From Alphaproteobacteria bacterium (GTDB taxonomy: Bacteria; Pseudomonadota; Alphaproteobacteria; Acetobacterales; Acetobacteraceae), in assembly GCA_016869735.1 (NCBI GenBank), contig VGDL01000016.1, positions 1 to 61,350 on the forward strand: DNA of 61,350 nucleotides, in the 5' to 3' direction. Below are positions 16,558 to 26,209 of this stretch, piece after piece. Made by a program: the position numbers and the translations under genes. The notes under the pieces are model-generated. The model saw only the letters and a program-made list of their open reading frames with translations, was not told where the DNA came from and ran no database searches. Numbering within the stretch: the first letter of the stretch is position 1; each line of letters starts with the position of its first letter.

Positions 16558-17354
16558 TACTGAGGCTCCATAACGCTCTGGCCAAAGCCAACACCACCCG
16601 CTGGCGCCACGGCACCGCCGGGGCCATCCTTGTTCAGGATTTCAAAGCTACGGCGCTGGCGATAGGCGGATCTGAGGGTCGCATAGGGATCAAGAGAGGT
16701 CTTGCGCACCATATCAAAGGGTTCCAGCAGGGCTTCACGCGTATCCACAACGGTCATGCCAATGCGCGTGTAGTTCCAGGCATCAAGGGCATAGCCCTGG
16801 CCGATTAGGGATTGTGGGTTGGTATAGACATCAATCGCAAAGCCAGTCAGGTCGCGTGCGGTGGTCGGGCCAAGCAGTGGCACAAACATGTAGAAACCTT
16901 CGCCCATGCCCCATACGGCGAAGGTCTGGCCCATATCCTCGGAATGGCCATGCACATCATAGCGTCGCCCCACATCCACTATGCCGCCAATTCCGATGGT
17001 GGAATTGACAATGAAGCGTCCGGTGGTTTCGCGCGCGCGGGTCATATTGCCCTGCAACAGATCGCCGATCAGGATGGTCGGCGTGCGCAGATTGCCGAGC
17101 ACATTGCGGATACCCGAACGCACAGGCTTCGGCAGCAAATCCCGATAGGCTTCAGCGATGGGCTGCAATACGGCCTTGTCTATCGCCTCATTCACTTCGA
17201 AAAGGGCGCGGTTGGCGGGTTCAAACGGGTCGTTGTTTTCGCGGAATTCCTGCAATGCTTCCGGGTCATCGGCAGGCGGGCGCGTGGCGCAACCCGCCAA
17301 AAGCAGCAGGACAAGCGCGGCGGGGCCGAAGATGCGGGACAGGGGAGGGTTCAT
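16557..17354 (-). CDS. mlaA: Outer-membrane lipoprotein MlaA (VacJ family)
   Basis: The 265-residue protein starts 'MNPPLSRIFGPAALVLLLLAGCATR', a lipoprotein signal with lipobox LAGC. The VacJ core follows: 'NDPFEPANRALFEVNEAID', 'RSGIRNVLGNLRTPTILIGDLLQGN', 'GIGGIVDVG', 'GEGFYMFVPLLGPTTARD'. MlaA removes mislocalised phospholipids from the outer leaflet and passes them to MlaC, encoded immediately downstream. The same frame extends to 17645 but that part has no signal peptide and would overlap the divergent metF upstream region, so 17354 is preferred. Confidence 0.92.
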   Translation of the reverse strand: MNPPLSRIFGPAALVLLLLAGCATRPPADDPEALQEFRENNDPFEPANRALFEVNEAIDKAVLQPIAEAYRDLLPKPVRSGIRNVLGNLRTPTILIGDLLQGNMTRARETTGRFIVNSTIGIGGIVDVGRRYDVHGHSEDMGQTFAVWGMGEGFYMFVPLLGPTTARDLTGFAIDVYTNPQSLIGQGYALDAWNYTRIGMTVVDTREALLEPFDMVRKTSLDPYATLRSAYRQRRSFEILNKDGPGGAVAPAGGVGFGQSVMEPQ

Positions 17355-17490
17355 CAAAAGGGTCTTAGCGCAAAAACCTGTGGATGAGGAACCGCTTAAC
17401 CCACGCGGCGCGCCCTTGCCAAGATGGGCGTGATGGGCAAAAGGGGCGCGGTTGCGAAAGGCCAAAGGCCGCACCATTTCGGGAATTGTC

Positions 17491-18423
17491 ATGAACAACA
17501 TCACCCCTGGCCCCCTGGCCCGCTGGCTGACCGGCCCGCGCTTCAGCGCCTTGCCGGCCCCGGCTGCCCTGCCGGCGCCCCGGCTTTCCTTTGAATTTTT
17601 CCCGCCCAAGACGGACAAGCTGGAAGAACAGCTTTGGGCCTGCATTCGGCGCCTGGAACCGCTGGGGCCGCGTTTTGTCTCGGTGACCTATGGCGCCGGG
17701 GGCAGCACGCAGGAACGCACCCATGCCACGGTTTCCCGCCTGGTCGCGGAAACCAGCCTGACGCCCGCGGCGCATCTGACCTGCGTTGGGGCAACGCGCG
17801 AGGAGGTGGATGACGTTGCGCGGCGTTATTGGGCTGCCGGTGTCCGCCATATCGTGGCGCTGCGGGGCGATCCGCCGGCGGGGGCTTCGGAATACGTGCC
17901 GCATCCGGGCGGTTATGCCCAGGCCGAGGATTTGGTGCGCGGCCTGAAGCGCATTGGCGATTTTGAGATCAGTGTCGGCGCCTATCCGGAAACCCATCCG
18001 GCCGCGCTTTCGGCCGATGCGGATTTGGATTTCCTGAAGCGCAAGATTGATGCGGGCGCGACGCGCGCCATTACGCAGTATTTCTTTGAAGGTGAGACTT
18101 TCCTCCGTTTCATTGATCGCTGCCATGCCAAGGGGATCAATGTACCGATCGTGCCGGGGATTTTGCCGGTCTCAAACTTCCAGCAGGTGGTGAAGTTCTC
18201 CGCCATGTGCGGCGCGTCTGTCCCCGCTTGGATGGGCCAGTTGTTTGAGGCGCTGGAGGAAGATGTGGAGACACGGCGCATGGTGGCTGCCGTGGTGGCG
18301 GCCGAGCAGGTGCGGCTATTGCAGGCCAATGGTGTGGATGAATTCCACTTCTACACGCTGAACCGCCCTGATCTGACCTACGCCATCGCGCATATCCTGG
18401 GCGCCCGTCCCCAGAAAATTTGA
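17491..18423 (+). CDS. metF: Methylenetetrahydrofolate reductase
   Basis: The 310-residue TIM-barrel protein matches MetF: 'RLSFEFFPPKTDKLEEQLW', 'FVSVTYGAGGSTQERT', 'AAHLTCVGATREEVD', 'IVALRGDPP' and 'ITQYFFEGETFLRF' are the family's FAD- and folate-binding stretches. The enzyme reduces 5,10-methylene-THF to 5-methyl-THF for methionine synthesis. The ATG at 17491 is used; an in-frame TTG at 17452 is also possible. It is divergent from mlaA and stands alone, about 70 bases before glcF. Confidence 0.93.
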   Translation: MNNITPGPLARWLTGPRFSALPAPAALPAPRLSFEFFPPKTDKLEEQLWACIRRLEPLGPRFVSVTYGAGGSTQERTHATVSRLVAETSLTPAAHLTCVGATREEVDDVARRYWAAGVRHIVALRGDPPAGASEYVPHPGGYAQAEDLVRGLKRIGDFEISVGAYPETHPAALSADADLDFLKRKIDAGATRAITQYFFEGETFLRFIDRCHAKGINVPIVPGILPVSNFQQVVKFSAMCGASVPAWMGQLFEALEEDVETRRMVAAVVAAEQVRLLQANGVDEFHFYTLNRPDLTYAIAHILGARPQKI

Positions 18424-18491
18424 TCCGGCCTCGGCGGGGGCAGGGCCCTCGCCGCTGCCCATGAATTGCTTTCTGGTCTATAGTTTGCGTC

Positions 18492-19814
18492 ATGCAGACC
18501 CTTTTCTCCCCCGCCCAATTGGCCGATCCGGATATTGCGGAGAGCAACCGCATCCTGCGGAGCTGCGTCCATTGCGGCATGTGCACCGCGACTTGCCCCA
18601 CGTTTTTGTTACGCGGTGATGAATTGGATTCGCCGCGCGGGCGGATTTATCTGATCAAGGACATGCTGGAATCGGGCCGCCCGGCGAGTGAGCTTGAAGT
18701 GCGGCATATTGATCGCTGCCTGTCCTGCCTGTCCTGCATGACGACCTGCCCTTCCGGGGTGCATTACATGCATCTGGTGGATCATGCGCGCGCTTACATT
18801 GAAAAGACCTATCAGCGCCCGGCGGCGGAACGTTTTCTGCGGCGTTTGCTGTCCTTCGTGTTGCCCTATCCGTTCCGGTTTCGGGTGGCTTTGGTGGGCG
18901 CCAGTCTGGCGCGGCCATTTGCGCGTTTGGTGCCTGGCGAGTCCATGATGGCAGCGCGCCTGCGCGCGATGCTGCGGCTGGCGCCGGCGCGTGTGCCATC
19001 GCCTTCCGCGACTGAACGCCGGGGTGTTTTCCCAGCGCAGGGTGAAAGGCGCGGGCGGGTTGGCTTGCTGACCGGTTGCGCGCAGCAGGTGCTGGCCCCT
19101 TCGATCAATGAGGCAACGATCCGCCTGCTGACGCGCATGGGCATTGAGGTGGTGGTGACCAAGCGCCAGGGCTGCTGCGGCGCGCTTGATCATCACATGG
19201 GCCATCATGATCCGGCGATGCGCCTGGCGCGGGCGAATATAGCGGCCTGGAGCGCCGAGATTGAGGGTGAAGGGCTGGATGCGATTGTGGTGAATGCATC
19301 AGGATGCGGCACCACGCTCAAGGATTACGGCTTCATGTTCCGTGATGAAGCGGCGCCCTGGCGGGAGAAGGCCGAGAAGGTCGCGGGCTTGGCGGCGGAT
19401 ATCTCTGAGGTGCTGACGCGTTTTGGCTATGCGCCAAGCCGGCCAGCGCAGGGGCTGGCGGTGGCCTATCACGCCGCCTGTTCGCTGCAACATGGGCAGA
19501 AGATCACGGCGGAACCCAAGACGCTGCTGGCCAAGGCGGGTTTTACCGTGAAGGAACCGGCGGAAGGGCATATCTGCTGTGGTTCGGCGGGGACCTATAA
19601 TCTGATGCAGCCGGAAATTGCGGGGCAGTTGAAGGAACGCAAGCTCGGCAATTTGGAACGCACCGGGGCCGCAGTGATTGCCGCGGGGAATATCGGCTGT
19701 CTGACGCAGCTTGGTGATGGCGCGATGCCCGCGATCCATACGGTGGAATTGCTCGATTGGATGGCGGGCGGGCCGGAGCCGGAAGGCATTGCGAAGACAC
19801 GCGCGTTGACATGA
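18492..19814 (+). CDS. glcF: Glycolate oxidase iron-sulfur subunit
   Basis: The 440-residue protein has two ferredoxin-type clusters, 'CVHCGMCTATCP' and 'CLSCLSCMTTCPSG', followed by two CCG-type domains ('GCCGALDHHMGHH', 'CCGSAGTYNLMQPE'). This is the GlcF subunit of glycolate oxidase, which passes electrons from the GlcD/GlcE flavin subunits. glcD and glcE are not adjacent, which is unusual; the gene upstream is metF. A related lactate or glycerol-3-phosphate dehydrogenase subunit is possible, but the GlcF N-terminus 'QTLFSPAQLADPDIAESNRI' is characteristic. The stop overlaps the next gene. Confidence 0.88.
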   Translation: MQTLFSPAQLADPDIAESNRILRSCVHCGMCTATCPTFLLRGDELDSPRGRIYLIKDMLESGRPASELEVRHIDRCLSCLSCMTTCPSGVHYMHLVDHARAYIEKTYQRPAAERFLRRLLSFVLPYPFRFRVALVGASLARPFARLVPGESMMAARLRAMLRLAPARVPSPSATERRGVFPAQGERRGRVGLLTGCAQQVLAPSINEATIRLLTRMGIEVVVTKRQGCCGALDHHMGHHDPAMRLARANIAAWSAEIEGEGLDAIVVNASGCGTTLKDYGFMFRDEAAPWREKAEKVAGLAADISEVLTRFGYAPSRPAQGLAVAYHAACSLQHGQKITAEPKTLLAKAGFTVKEPAEGHICCGSAGTYNLMQPEIAGQLKERKLGNLERTGAAVIAAGNIGCLTQLGDGAMPAIHTVELLDWMAGGPEPEGIAKTRALT

Positions 19815-20365
19815 TGACGCGCCGCGCCGCCCTGCTGCTGGGCTTGGCGCTGCCGGGATTGGCGCTGGCGCAGGGCACGCCACGCGCGGCGGAATTGGAT
19901 CAGCTTTTCGCTGTGCTGCGCGACAGCCGGGATGCGGCGCAGCTTGCCTTGGCAGAAGCGCGCATTCGGCAATTATGGCTGGAAGCGGCATCGCCCGCCG
20001 CGCGGCTATTGATGCAGCGCGGCACACGCAATTTGAATGCGCGACTGCCGGAAGAAGCGATTGAGGATTTTGACGCGGCGCTGACGCTTGCCCCCAATGC
20101 AGCGAGTGCGTGGCATTTGCGCGCGGAAGCCTTGGCGGCGCTGGGGCAGACACGTGACGCCGCGCGTGATTTGGCCGAGGCGTTGCGGCTGGAACCGCGC
20201 CATTTCATCGCCTTGCAAAGCCTGTCACGTTTGCAGCAGGAAGCAGGCGATGCAGCGGGCGCCTTGCGCAGCATGGAAGCGGCGCTTGCGCTTTACCCCG
20301 CGCTGCCTGGCGGGGCCGAGGCGCTCAGGCGCTTGAAGGCGGCGGCGGAAGGTGAGGCGCTGTAG
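19811..20365 (+). CDS. TPR-repeat protein with signal peptide
   Basis: The 184-residue protein begins with an export signal ('MMTRRAALLLGLALPGLALAQG') and then carries tetratricopeptide repeats: 'LNARLPEEAIEDFDAALTLAPNAASAWHLRAEALAALGQTRDAARDLAEALRLEP' gives two units and a third follows. It is probably periplasmic and involved in protein contacts; the partner is unknown. The ATG at 19811 overlaps the glcF stop (ATGA), which suggests coupled translation. It converges with the acyl-CoA ligase gene three bases downstream. Confidence 0.75.
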   Translation: MMTRRAALLLGLALPGLALAQGTPRAAELDQLFAVLRDSRDAAQLALAEARIRQLWLEAASPAARLLMQRGTRNLNARLPEEAIEDFDAALTLAPNAASAWHLRAEALAALGQTRDAARDLAEALRLEPRHFIALQSLSRLQQEAGDAAGALRSMEAALALYPALPGGAEALRRLKAAAEGEAL

Positions 20366-20368
20366 AGA

Positions 20369-21997
20369 TCACCGTTTTGGGCGATGATCCTTGAAGGTTT
20401 CGCGCAGCTTCGTCTTTAATATCTTGCCTGTCGCCGTATGGGGAATTTCATCCACCACCACCAAATCATCCGGCAGCCACCATTTGGCGACCTTATCGGC
20501 CAGGAAGGCATTGATGGCGGCCAAATCAGGCGCGGCCGCACCCGGCTTCATGACCAGGATCATCAGCGGGCGTTCATCCCATTTCGGGTCATGCATGGCG
20601 ACAACGGCGGCTTCCGCCACACCAGGATAACCAACAGCGGCGTTTTCCAGCGCGATGGAAGAAATCCACTCGCCACCGGATTTGATGACATCCTTGGATC
20701 GGTCGGTCACTTCCATGAAGCCATGGGCGTCAATTGTCGCTACATCGCCAGTATCGAAAAAGCCATCTTCATCCAACACGGCTTCATCATCACGGCGGAA
20801 GTAATTGCGCGTAATGGCCGGGCCGCGCACTTTCAGGCGACCAAAGACCTCCCCATTCCAGGGCAAGTCCTTACCAGTATCATCGGTGATTTTCATCTCA
20901 ACCGTGAAGGGCGGGCAGCCTTGCTTGGCTTGCAGCGCAAGGGCGGTTTCTGCATCAAGCCCGCTGATTTCTGGCTTGCGCTGATAGGTGGTGCCAACCG
21001 GCGACATTTCCGTCATGCCCCAAGCATGGATCACACGGACACCATATTTTTCCTGATAGGTTTGCGTAATGGCGGCAGGGCAGGCGGAACCGCCGATGAT
21101 AACGCGCTTCAGCGTATCAATGCGCGCCCCCGTCGCTTCCATGTGCTGCAGCAGCATCATCCAAACCGTAGGCACGGCGGCGGAAAAATTCACCTGCGCT
21201 TCCGTGATGATTTCATGCACCGAAGCGCCATCCAGCTTGGCGCCGGGCAGGATCAGCGCGGCGCCAACCATGGGCGCTGAAATCGGCAAGGACCAGCCAT
21301 TGGCATGGAACATCGGCACCACCGGCATAACGCGGTCTGCCACGCCAAGCCCCAGGCAATCCACCTGATTGCAGGCCAGCGCATGCAGGATGTTGGAACG
21401 ATGCGAATAAAGCACGCCCTTCGGATCGCCCGTAGTGCCTGACGTATAGCAAAGCCCGGCGGCGGTTCTTTCATCAAAGCTCGCCCAGGTGAAATCGCCA
21501 TCGGCTTCCGCCAGCCAATCCTCATAGGCGACAGCATTGTGGAGCCCCGTCTCAGGCAGATGCGCGCCATCGGTCAGGATGATGAAGCGTTCGATGTGTT
21601 CAAGCTTCGGGGCCAATTGCTGGATCAGCGGGATGAAGGTCAGGTCCAGCATCAGCACGCGCGAACCGGCATGGTTCAGGATCCAAGCGATCTGATCCGG
21701 AAAAAGCCGCGGATTGACGGTGTGGTAGATGGCACCAATGCCGGTGATGCCATACCAGGCTTCGACATGCCGCCAGGTATTCCAGGCAAGCGTCGCCACC
21801 CGATCCCCAAGCTTGATGCCATCGCGCTGCAAGCGCTGCGAAACGCGGAGTGCGCGCAACCGCACATCATGGTAATTCGTGCGTTGAAAAGGGCCTTCGA
21901 CCGAACGGCTGATAATCTCCCGCCCCGGATGCTGGATGGCGGCGTGATCCAGCACCTTATGCATCAGCAAGGGCCAATCCTGCATCAGTCCCAACAT
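20369..21997 (-). CDS. AMP-forming acyl-CoA ligase (DmdB/FadD-like)
   Basis: The 542-residue protein is an acyl-CoA synthetase with the P-loop '[19 protein letters not shown]', '[12 protein letters not shown]', '[12 protein letters not shown]' and the C-terminal '[13 protein letters not shown]'. The N-terminus ('[20 protein letters not shown]', '[17 protein letters not shown]') resembles the DmdB / medium- to long-chain ligase branch, which includes 3-methylmercaptopropionyl-CoA ligases. The substrate cannot be fixed from sequence. The ATG at 21997 is preferred because GGGGGAAG precedes it and matches family N-termini; the frame stays open to 22570 but that part overlaps the divergent rhodanese gene. 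Confidence 0.88.
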   Translation of the reverse strand: MLGLMQDWPLLMHKVLDHAAIQHPGREIISRSVEGPFQRTNYHDVRLRALRVSQRLQRDGIKLGDRVATLAWNTWRHVEAWYGITGIGAIYHTVNPRLFPDQIAWILNHAGSRVLMLDLTFIPLIQQLAPKLEHIERFIILTDGAHLPETGLHNAVAYEDWLAEADGDFTWASFDERTAAGLCYTSGTTGDPKGVLYSHRSNILHALACNQVDCLGLGVADRVMPVVPMFHANGWSLPISAPMVGAALILPGAKLDGASVHEIITEAQVNFSAAVPTVWMMLLQHMEATGARIDTLKRVIIGGSACPAAITQTYQEKYGVRVIHAWGMTEMSPVGTTYQRKPEISGLDAETALALQAKQGCPPFTVEMKITDDTGKDLPWNGEVFGRLKVRGPAITRNYFRRDDEAVLDEDGFFDTGDVATIDAHGFMEVTDRSKDVIKSGGEWISSIALENAAVGYPGVAEAAVVAMHDPKWDERPLMILVMKPGAAAPDLAAINAFLADKVAKWWLPDDLVVVDEIPHTATGKILKTKLRETFKDHRPKR

Positions 21998-22108
21998 GGC
22001 TTCCCCCTTGGCCAGGCCGCCTTGCCCAGCCTTTTCTGATGAAACCCTACACGCAAAGCCCCAGCCTGTGGCAAGATGGGGGGCGAAGACCAAGCAGGAG
22101 AAGAAGCC

Positions 22109-22525
22109 ATGCCCCCCGTGCCCGACATCACCCCCAAGGATACCTGGGCGGCTTTGGCCGCCGATAAGGATGCCGTGTTGATTGATGTGCGTACCGATGC
22201 GGAATGGAATTTCGTCGGCCTGCCGGATTTGATTTCCCTGGGCAAGCAGGTGGTGCTGATCCCCTGGCAGATTTACCCCTCCATGCAGGTGAGTGGCGGC
22301 TTTGCTGAGGATTTGCAGGCGGCGGGGCTGACGCCGGGGCAGAAGCTTTATTTCATCTGCCGGTCCGGCGCGCGATCCCAATCGGCGGGGCAGGCTGCAC
22401 AGGCGGCGGGCTTTGCCCATGCCTTCAATGTGGCGGATGGGTTTGAAGGCCCGGTGGATGGGGCAGGGCATCGCGGAAGCGCTGCCGGGTGGAAGGCATC
22501 CGGCCTGCCTTGGCGGCAGCGCTGA
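22109..22525 (+). CDS. Rhodanese-like domain protein
   Basis: The 138-residue single-domain rhodanese has the usual 'AVLIDVRTDAEWNFVGLPD' and an active-site loop 'FICRSGARS' containing the catalytic Cys, followed by 'AGFAHAFNVADGFEG'. It would transfer sulfane sulfur or act in redox or sulfur relay in the cytoplasm. The ATG at 22109 has AGGAG upstream. It is divergent from the acyl-CoA ligase gene and 35 bases ahead of a DUF3237 gene on the same strand. Confidence 0.88.
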   Translation: MPPVPDITPKDTWAALAADKDAVLIDVRTDAEWNFVGLPDLISLGKQVVLIPWQIYPSMQVSGGFAEDLQAAGLTPGQKLYFICRSGARSQSAGQAAQAAGFAHAFNVADGFEGPVDGAGHRGSAAGWKASGLPWRQR

Positions 22526-22560
22526 GGCGGGCCATGCTGGCAGGATAAGGAGAAATGCCC

Positions 22561-23028
22561 ATGACCCCATTGCCTTTGCAATCCGAATACCTGTTCCGCA
22601 TGACCCTTGGCGTCGGCACGCCGCAAATGATCGGCGCCACGCGCAACGGGGAACTCCGCATTGTTCCTGTCACGGGCGGCACCGTCGCAGGCCCGAAGCT
22701 GAATGGCGAAATCATGCCGGGGTCGGCCGCGGATTGGCTGCGGGTGGATCCGGATGGATCGGCGCAGATTGACGTGCGGCTGACCATTCGCGCGGCCTCC
22801 GGCAGCATGGTCTTCCTCGCCTATAATGGCATTCGCCATGGCTCATCGGCCGCGGTGGCGAAGCTCGCCGCCGGCGAGACGGTTGATCCATCAGAGATCT
22901 ATTTCCGCACGCTGATCCGCTTTGAAACCGGCGCGGCTGATCTTGCCTGGATGAACAAGATCATCGCTGTCGGCGTGGGCCAAAGACCGCCGAGCGGGCC
23001 ATGCTATGATGTCTATGCGGTGAAGTAA
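22561..23028 (+). CDS. DUF3237 family protein
   Basis: The 155-residue protein matches DUF3237: 'LGVGTPQMIGATRNGELRIVPVTGGTVAGPKLNGE' is the family's opening signature and 'YFRTLIRFETGAADLAWMN' its closing one. The family forms small beta-barrels of unknown function, often beside catabolic genes. The ATG at 22561 is preferred because AAGGAG lies eight bases upstream; the ATG at 22555 is too close to that site. A hairpin terminator follows at 23051. Confidence 0.75.
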   Translation: MTPLPLQSEYLFRMTLGVGTPQMIGATRNGELRIVPVTGGTVAGPKLNGEIMPGSAADWLRVDPDGSAQIDVRLTIRAASGSMVFLAYNGIRHGSSAAVAKLAAGETVDPSEIYFRTLIRFETGAADLAWMNKIIAVGVGQRPPSGPCYDVYAVK

Positions 23029-23050
23029 GGCGCCCTAACGCAAGGCAAGG

Positions 23051-23076
23051 GGCAGGGCCTTACAGCCCTGCCTTTT
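23051..23076 (+). terminator. Rho-independent terminator after the DUF3237 gene
   Basis: An eight-base stem GGCAGGGC / GCCCTGCC with a six-base loop is followed by TTTT. It overlaps the 3' end of the convergent M20 peptidase gene. Confidence 0.6.
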
Positions 23077-24238
23077 CCAGCCGCATGATCGCGCGCGCCA
23101 TGGCCTGGGCGCGCGGGACCATGCTGTTGATTTCCAGATATTCCTCGGGGCTATGCGCCTTGCCGCCCACGGGGCCAACGGCGCAAATGGTGGGCGCGCC
23201 AATTGCCGCGGTAAACCCACTATCGGCGCAGCCACCGGAAAATTCCCCCGCCACCTTCAGGCCGCTATCCGCTGCCGCGCCCTGGTAAAGTGCGAAGACA
23301 CGCTCACTGGCCGGTGTTGCATTCAAGGGCAGGAATTCGCCCTTGATGACCAGCTTCGCCTTGGTGCCTGGCACGAAGGATTTCGCGACAATGTCATGCA
23401 GCTTGCCCACAACCTCATCACGATCGGCCAATTCAACGTAACGCAGATCAATCTGGAATTGGCAGGCGGGGGCCACGGTATTCACGCTCTGCCCGCCACT
23501 CACCAAACCGACATTCAGCGAAATGCCGCGCTTGAGGTCGGTCAGCGCGTGAATGGCGACAATCTTTTGCGCCGCTTCGCCAATGGCGCTGATGCCCGCT
23601 TCAAAATTACCGCCGGAATGTGCCGCCTTGCCTTCAATATCCACCACGGAAAACACGCCGCCCTTGCGGCCTGTCACCACATTGCCGGAAGGCCGGCCCG
23701 GTTCGCTATTGAAGACCACGCGCGCGCTGCGCGCTTCATTTTCAATCACCGGGCGGCCTTCGGGGCTGCCGATTTCCTCATCACCGGTGAAAAGCCCAAC
23801 CAAGGGGCCGGGCGCGCCGCCGAATTTATGGAAGGCGGCCAGGACAAACATATTCATCACAATGCCAGCCTTCATATCGGCCACACCCGGCCCATAGGCG
23901 ATATTGCCCTGAATGGTGAAAGGCCGGCGTTCCGGTTCGCCCTTCGGGAACACCGTGTCCCGATGCCCCATCAGCACGATATTTTTCTGCTGATTGCCGG
24001 AAGCGATTTCATGCGCGCCGGGCACAATGCCGCGCAGGCAATCGCCGTGTTTTTCGCGCGGCACCACCTCCACCGCGATTCCATGGCCTTCAAGAAAGCG
24101 CTTCACCTGGGCGCCGGTGCGATCCACGCCCGGTTTGTCATAGGAACCACCATCGGTATTCACCATTTCCTTAAGCTCAGCGAGCATGGCGTCCTGCTGC
24201 GTGGCAAGCCAGGCAGTGATTTGCGCTTCTGTGGTCAT
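23060..24238 (-). CDS. M20 family metallopeptidase (glutamate carboxypeptidase-like)
   Basis: The 392-residue protein has the M20 metal motifs: 'LMGHRDTVFPKGE', 'GPGVADMKAGIV', 'FTGDEEIGSPEG' and a late 'KAHSPEEYLEI'. The dimerisation domain ('GRKGGVFSVVDIEGKAAHSG') is intact. It is most like carboxypeptidase G2 and related amidohydrolases that remove glutamate or acyl groups. It is the last gene of a four-gene operon with a Bug receptor, an FAH-family enzyme and an amidase, which suggests joint use of an amide-linked substrate. The ATG at 24238 follows GAGG. Confidence 0.88.
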   Translation of the reverse strand: MTTEAQITAWLATQQDAMLAELKEMVNTDGGSYDKPGVDRTGAQVKRFLEGHGIAVEVVPREKHGDCLRGIVPGAHEIASGNQQKNIVLMGHRDTVFPKGEPERRPFTIQGNIAYGPGVADMKAGIVMNMFVLAAFHKFGGAPGPLVGLFTGDEEIGSPEGRPVIENEARSARVVFNSEPGRPSGNVVTGRKGGVFSVVDIEGKAAHSGGNFEAGISAIGEAAQKIVAIHALTDLKRGISLNVGLVSGGQSVNTVAPACQFQIDLRYVELADRDEVVGKLHDIVAKSFVPGTKAKLVIKGEFLPLNATPASERVFALYQGAAADSGLKVAGEFSGGCADSGFTAAIGAPTICAVGPVGGKAHSPEEYLEINSMVPRAQAMARAIMRLEKAGL

Positions 24239-24303
24239 GGTGTCCTCGAATATGTCAAAACCAGACGAAAGCCTGCGCCAGCGATGCAGCGCAGGCAAGG
24301 GCG

Positions 24304-25275
24304 CTATTCAATCTTACCCAGCGCCCGGATCACACGCAGCAACCTTCCCGCATCCTCATCGTAAAAGCGCTTGAAGGCATCGCCATCGCGGTAATCGAGC
24401 GTATTGCCGCTGCCCGCCATGATGCGGATGAAATCGGCATCCTGCGTGACTTGCCGCGCGGCATCGCGAATGCGGTCAATGATCGCGGGCGGCGTGCCGG
24501 TTGGCGCGAAAATTCCAACCCAGATATAGAACTCCACATCGGTGAAGCCCTTTTCAATCAGCGTTGGCACATCCTCAAAACCCTTGAGCCTTTGTCGGCC
24601 CCAGGTGGCCAAAGCGCGCAGCCGCCCATCGCGCACATGCTGCGCAACGGGGCCGGGGCCAGAGGAAAGCGCCTGCACCTGCCCGCTCAAAATCGCGGTC
24701 AGCGCCGGCCCGCCACCCTGGAAGGGCACATGAAGCATCTGCAAGCCTGCCGCTTGAGACAGCATCGCCATCGGCACATGCAAAGCTGAGTAATTCCCTG
24801 CCGAGGAATAGGCGATCTGGCCGGGCTTGGCTTTTACGTCGGCGATGAATTCCTCAATGGTGCGAATGGGGCTTGAAGCCGGCACCACCAATACGGTCGG
24901 ATCGGCAGAGAATAGCGCAATCGGCGTCAGCATCTCAGGCGTATAGGCCGGCGTGCGGCCATTGATGCGCGCGGCTTCCGGAATATAGGTGAGCGATGAA
25001 AGCCCCATCAGCAGCGTATAGCCATCGGGCGTGCTGCGCGCGACGAAGCCATTGCCAATCTCGCCGGCTGCACCGCCGCGATTGGTGATCGGCACGGGCT
25101 GGCGCCAGATTTTTTCGAGCGTGGCGGCCACGGGCCTGCCCACCACATCGGCCTGGCCCCCGGGCGGGAAGGCCACAATCATGGAAACGGCGCGCGAAGG
25201 ATAGGCTTCCTGCGCCAGCGCGGATGCGCCGAAAGGCAGCGCCGTGGCCCCGGCCAAAAGAGTGCGTCTTTGCAT
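24304..25275 (-). CDS. Bug/TctC-type tricarboxylate-transporter receptor
   Basis: The 323-residue protein has a Tat- or Sec-like signal ('MQRRTLLAGATALPFGASALAQ') and the Bug motifs 'VSMIVAFPPGGQADVVGRPVA', 'NRGGAAGEIGNGFVA' and 'MLHVPFQGGGPALTAILSGQV'. Bug proteins bind carboxylates in the periplasm with a Venus-flytrap fold. No TctA or TctB membrane subunit is encoded nearby. The start is supported by AGGGAGG. Its operon partners (amidase, FAH enzyme, M20 peptidase) suggest a carboxylated amide or peptide-like ligand; that is inference. Confidence 0.9.
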   Translation of the reverse strand: MQRRTLLAGATALPFGASALAQEAYPSRAVSMIVAFPPGGQADVVGRPVAATLEKIWRQPVPITNRGGAAGEIGNGFVARSTPDGYTLLMGLSSLTYIPEAARINGRTPAYTPEMLTPIALFSADPTVLVVPASSPIRTIEEFIADVKAKPGQIAYSSAGNYSALHVPMAMLSQAAGLQMLHVPFQGGGPALTAILSGQVQALSSGPGPVAQHVRDGRLRALATWGRQRLKGFEDVPTLIEKGFTDVEFYIWVGIFAPTGTPPAIIDRIRDAARQVTQDADFIRIMAGSGNTLDYRDGDAFKRFYDEDAGRLLRVIRALGKIE

Positions 25276-25305
25276 GTTTGATCCTCCCTATTTTTGTTGG
25301 TTGTT

Positions 25306-26181
25306 TCAGGCGACTGGGTTTTCGAGCATACCAATCCCGCTGATTTCAATCCGCACGACATCACCCTTTTGCAGGAATTTCGGCGGGGTGAAGCCAATGC
25401 CAACGCCAACCGGCGTGCCGGTCGCGATCACATCGCCGGGTTCCAGCGTAATGGCGGCGCTGATCGCTTCGATCAGCGTCGGCACGTCAAAGATCAAATC
25501 CGCGACCAGCGCATCCTGGCGCTTTTCGCCATTCACGTGCGTGGTGAGGCGAAGTTTTGCGGGGTCGGGCGCTTCATCCGCCGTCAGGATGGCAGGGCCC
25601 ATGGGGCAGAAACTATCCAAGCCCTTGCCGAGCACCCATTGGCTATGGCGCTTTTGCAAATGCCGCGCGGTCACGTCATTGATAATGGTATAGCCGAATA
25701 CATGGGAAAGCGCGGCGGCTTTGGAAATGCCACGCCCGCCCTGGCCGATCACAATCGCCAATTCGCCTTCGTAATCGAGCCCGCCGGTGGGGTCCAAATG
25801 GCTCAGGATCGGTTCGCCCGTGGCGATGATGGCGGTATGCGGTTTGGAAAACACAACGGGGTAGGGCGGCACCACATCCTTCGCCCCGCCATCAAAGCCC
25901 GATCCCGCGAATTCCTTGGCATGTTCATGGTAGTTCTTTCCGACGCAGAACACGTTCTTCGGCGGGCGCGGAATGGGGGCGAGGATTTTTGCACCCGTCA
26001 CCACCGGTGCCTTGCCCAGCGCATCGCGCGCCGCCGCCAGCGCTGCTGCGCCCGCCGCAATCAGGCCAAGGATATCCCGCGGCAGCGATGGCGCGGCAGC
26101 GCCGATATCGCGCACGGCACCTGCCGCGTCCAGCGCGCCAATACGTGTGCCCGAACCATCCGAAAAAGTGACCAAACGCAT
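25306..26181 (-). CDS. Fumarylacetoacetate hydrolase family protein
   Basis: The 291-residue protein has an N-terminal cap and the FAH core: 'NVFCVGKNYHEHAKEF', the metal-binding 'GLDYEGELAIVIG', 'VFGYTIINDVTARHLQ', 'GKGLDSFCPMGPAI' and 'GDVIATGTPVGVG'. These enzymes hydrolyse or decarboxylate beta-diketo acids, as fumarylpyruvate hydrolase or 2-hydroxyhepta-diene-dioate isomerase. The exact substrate is unclear. It is second in the operon, 28 bases after the amidase and 30 before the Bug gene; GAGG precedes the ATG at 26181. Confidence 0.88.
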   Translation of the reverse strand: MRLVTFSDGSGTRIGALDAAGAVRDIGAAAPSLPRDILGLIAAGAAALAAARDALGKAPVVTGAKILAPIPRPPKNVFCVGKNYHEHAKEFAGSGFDGGAKDVVPPYPVVFSKPHTAIIATGEPILSHLDPTGGLDYEGELAIVIGQGGRGISKAAALSHVFGYTIINDVTARHLQKRHSQWVLGKGLDSFCPMGPAILTADEAPDPAKLRLTTHVNGEKRQDALVADLIFDVPTLIEAISAAITLEPGDVIATGTPVGVGIGFTPPKFLQKGDVVRIEISGIGMLENPVA

Positions 26182-26209
26182 TACTTCATCCTCACTGTCA
26201 TCCAGCGTC

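Noticed and set aside
21998-22570. N-terminal extension of the acyl-CoA ligase frame.
   Set aside because: It lies opposite the rhodanese gene, and the family N-terminus begins at the ATG 21997.
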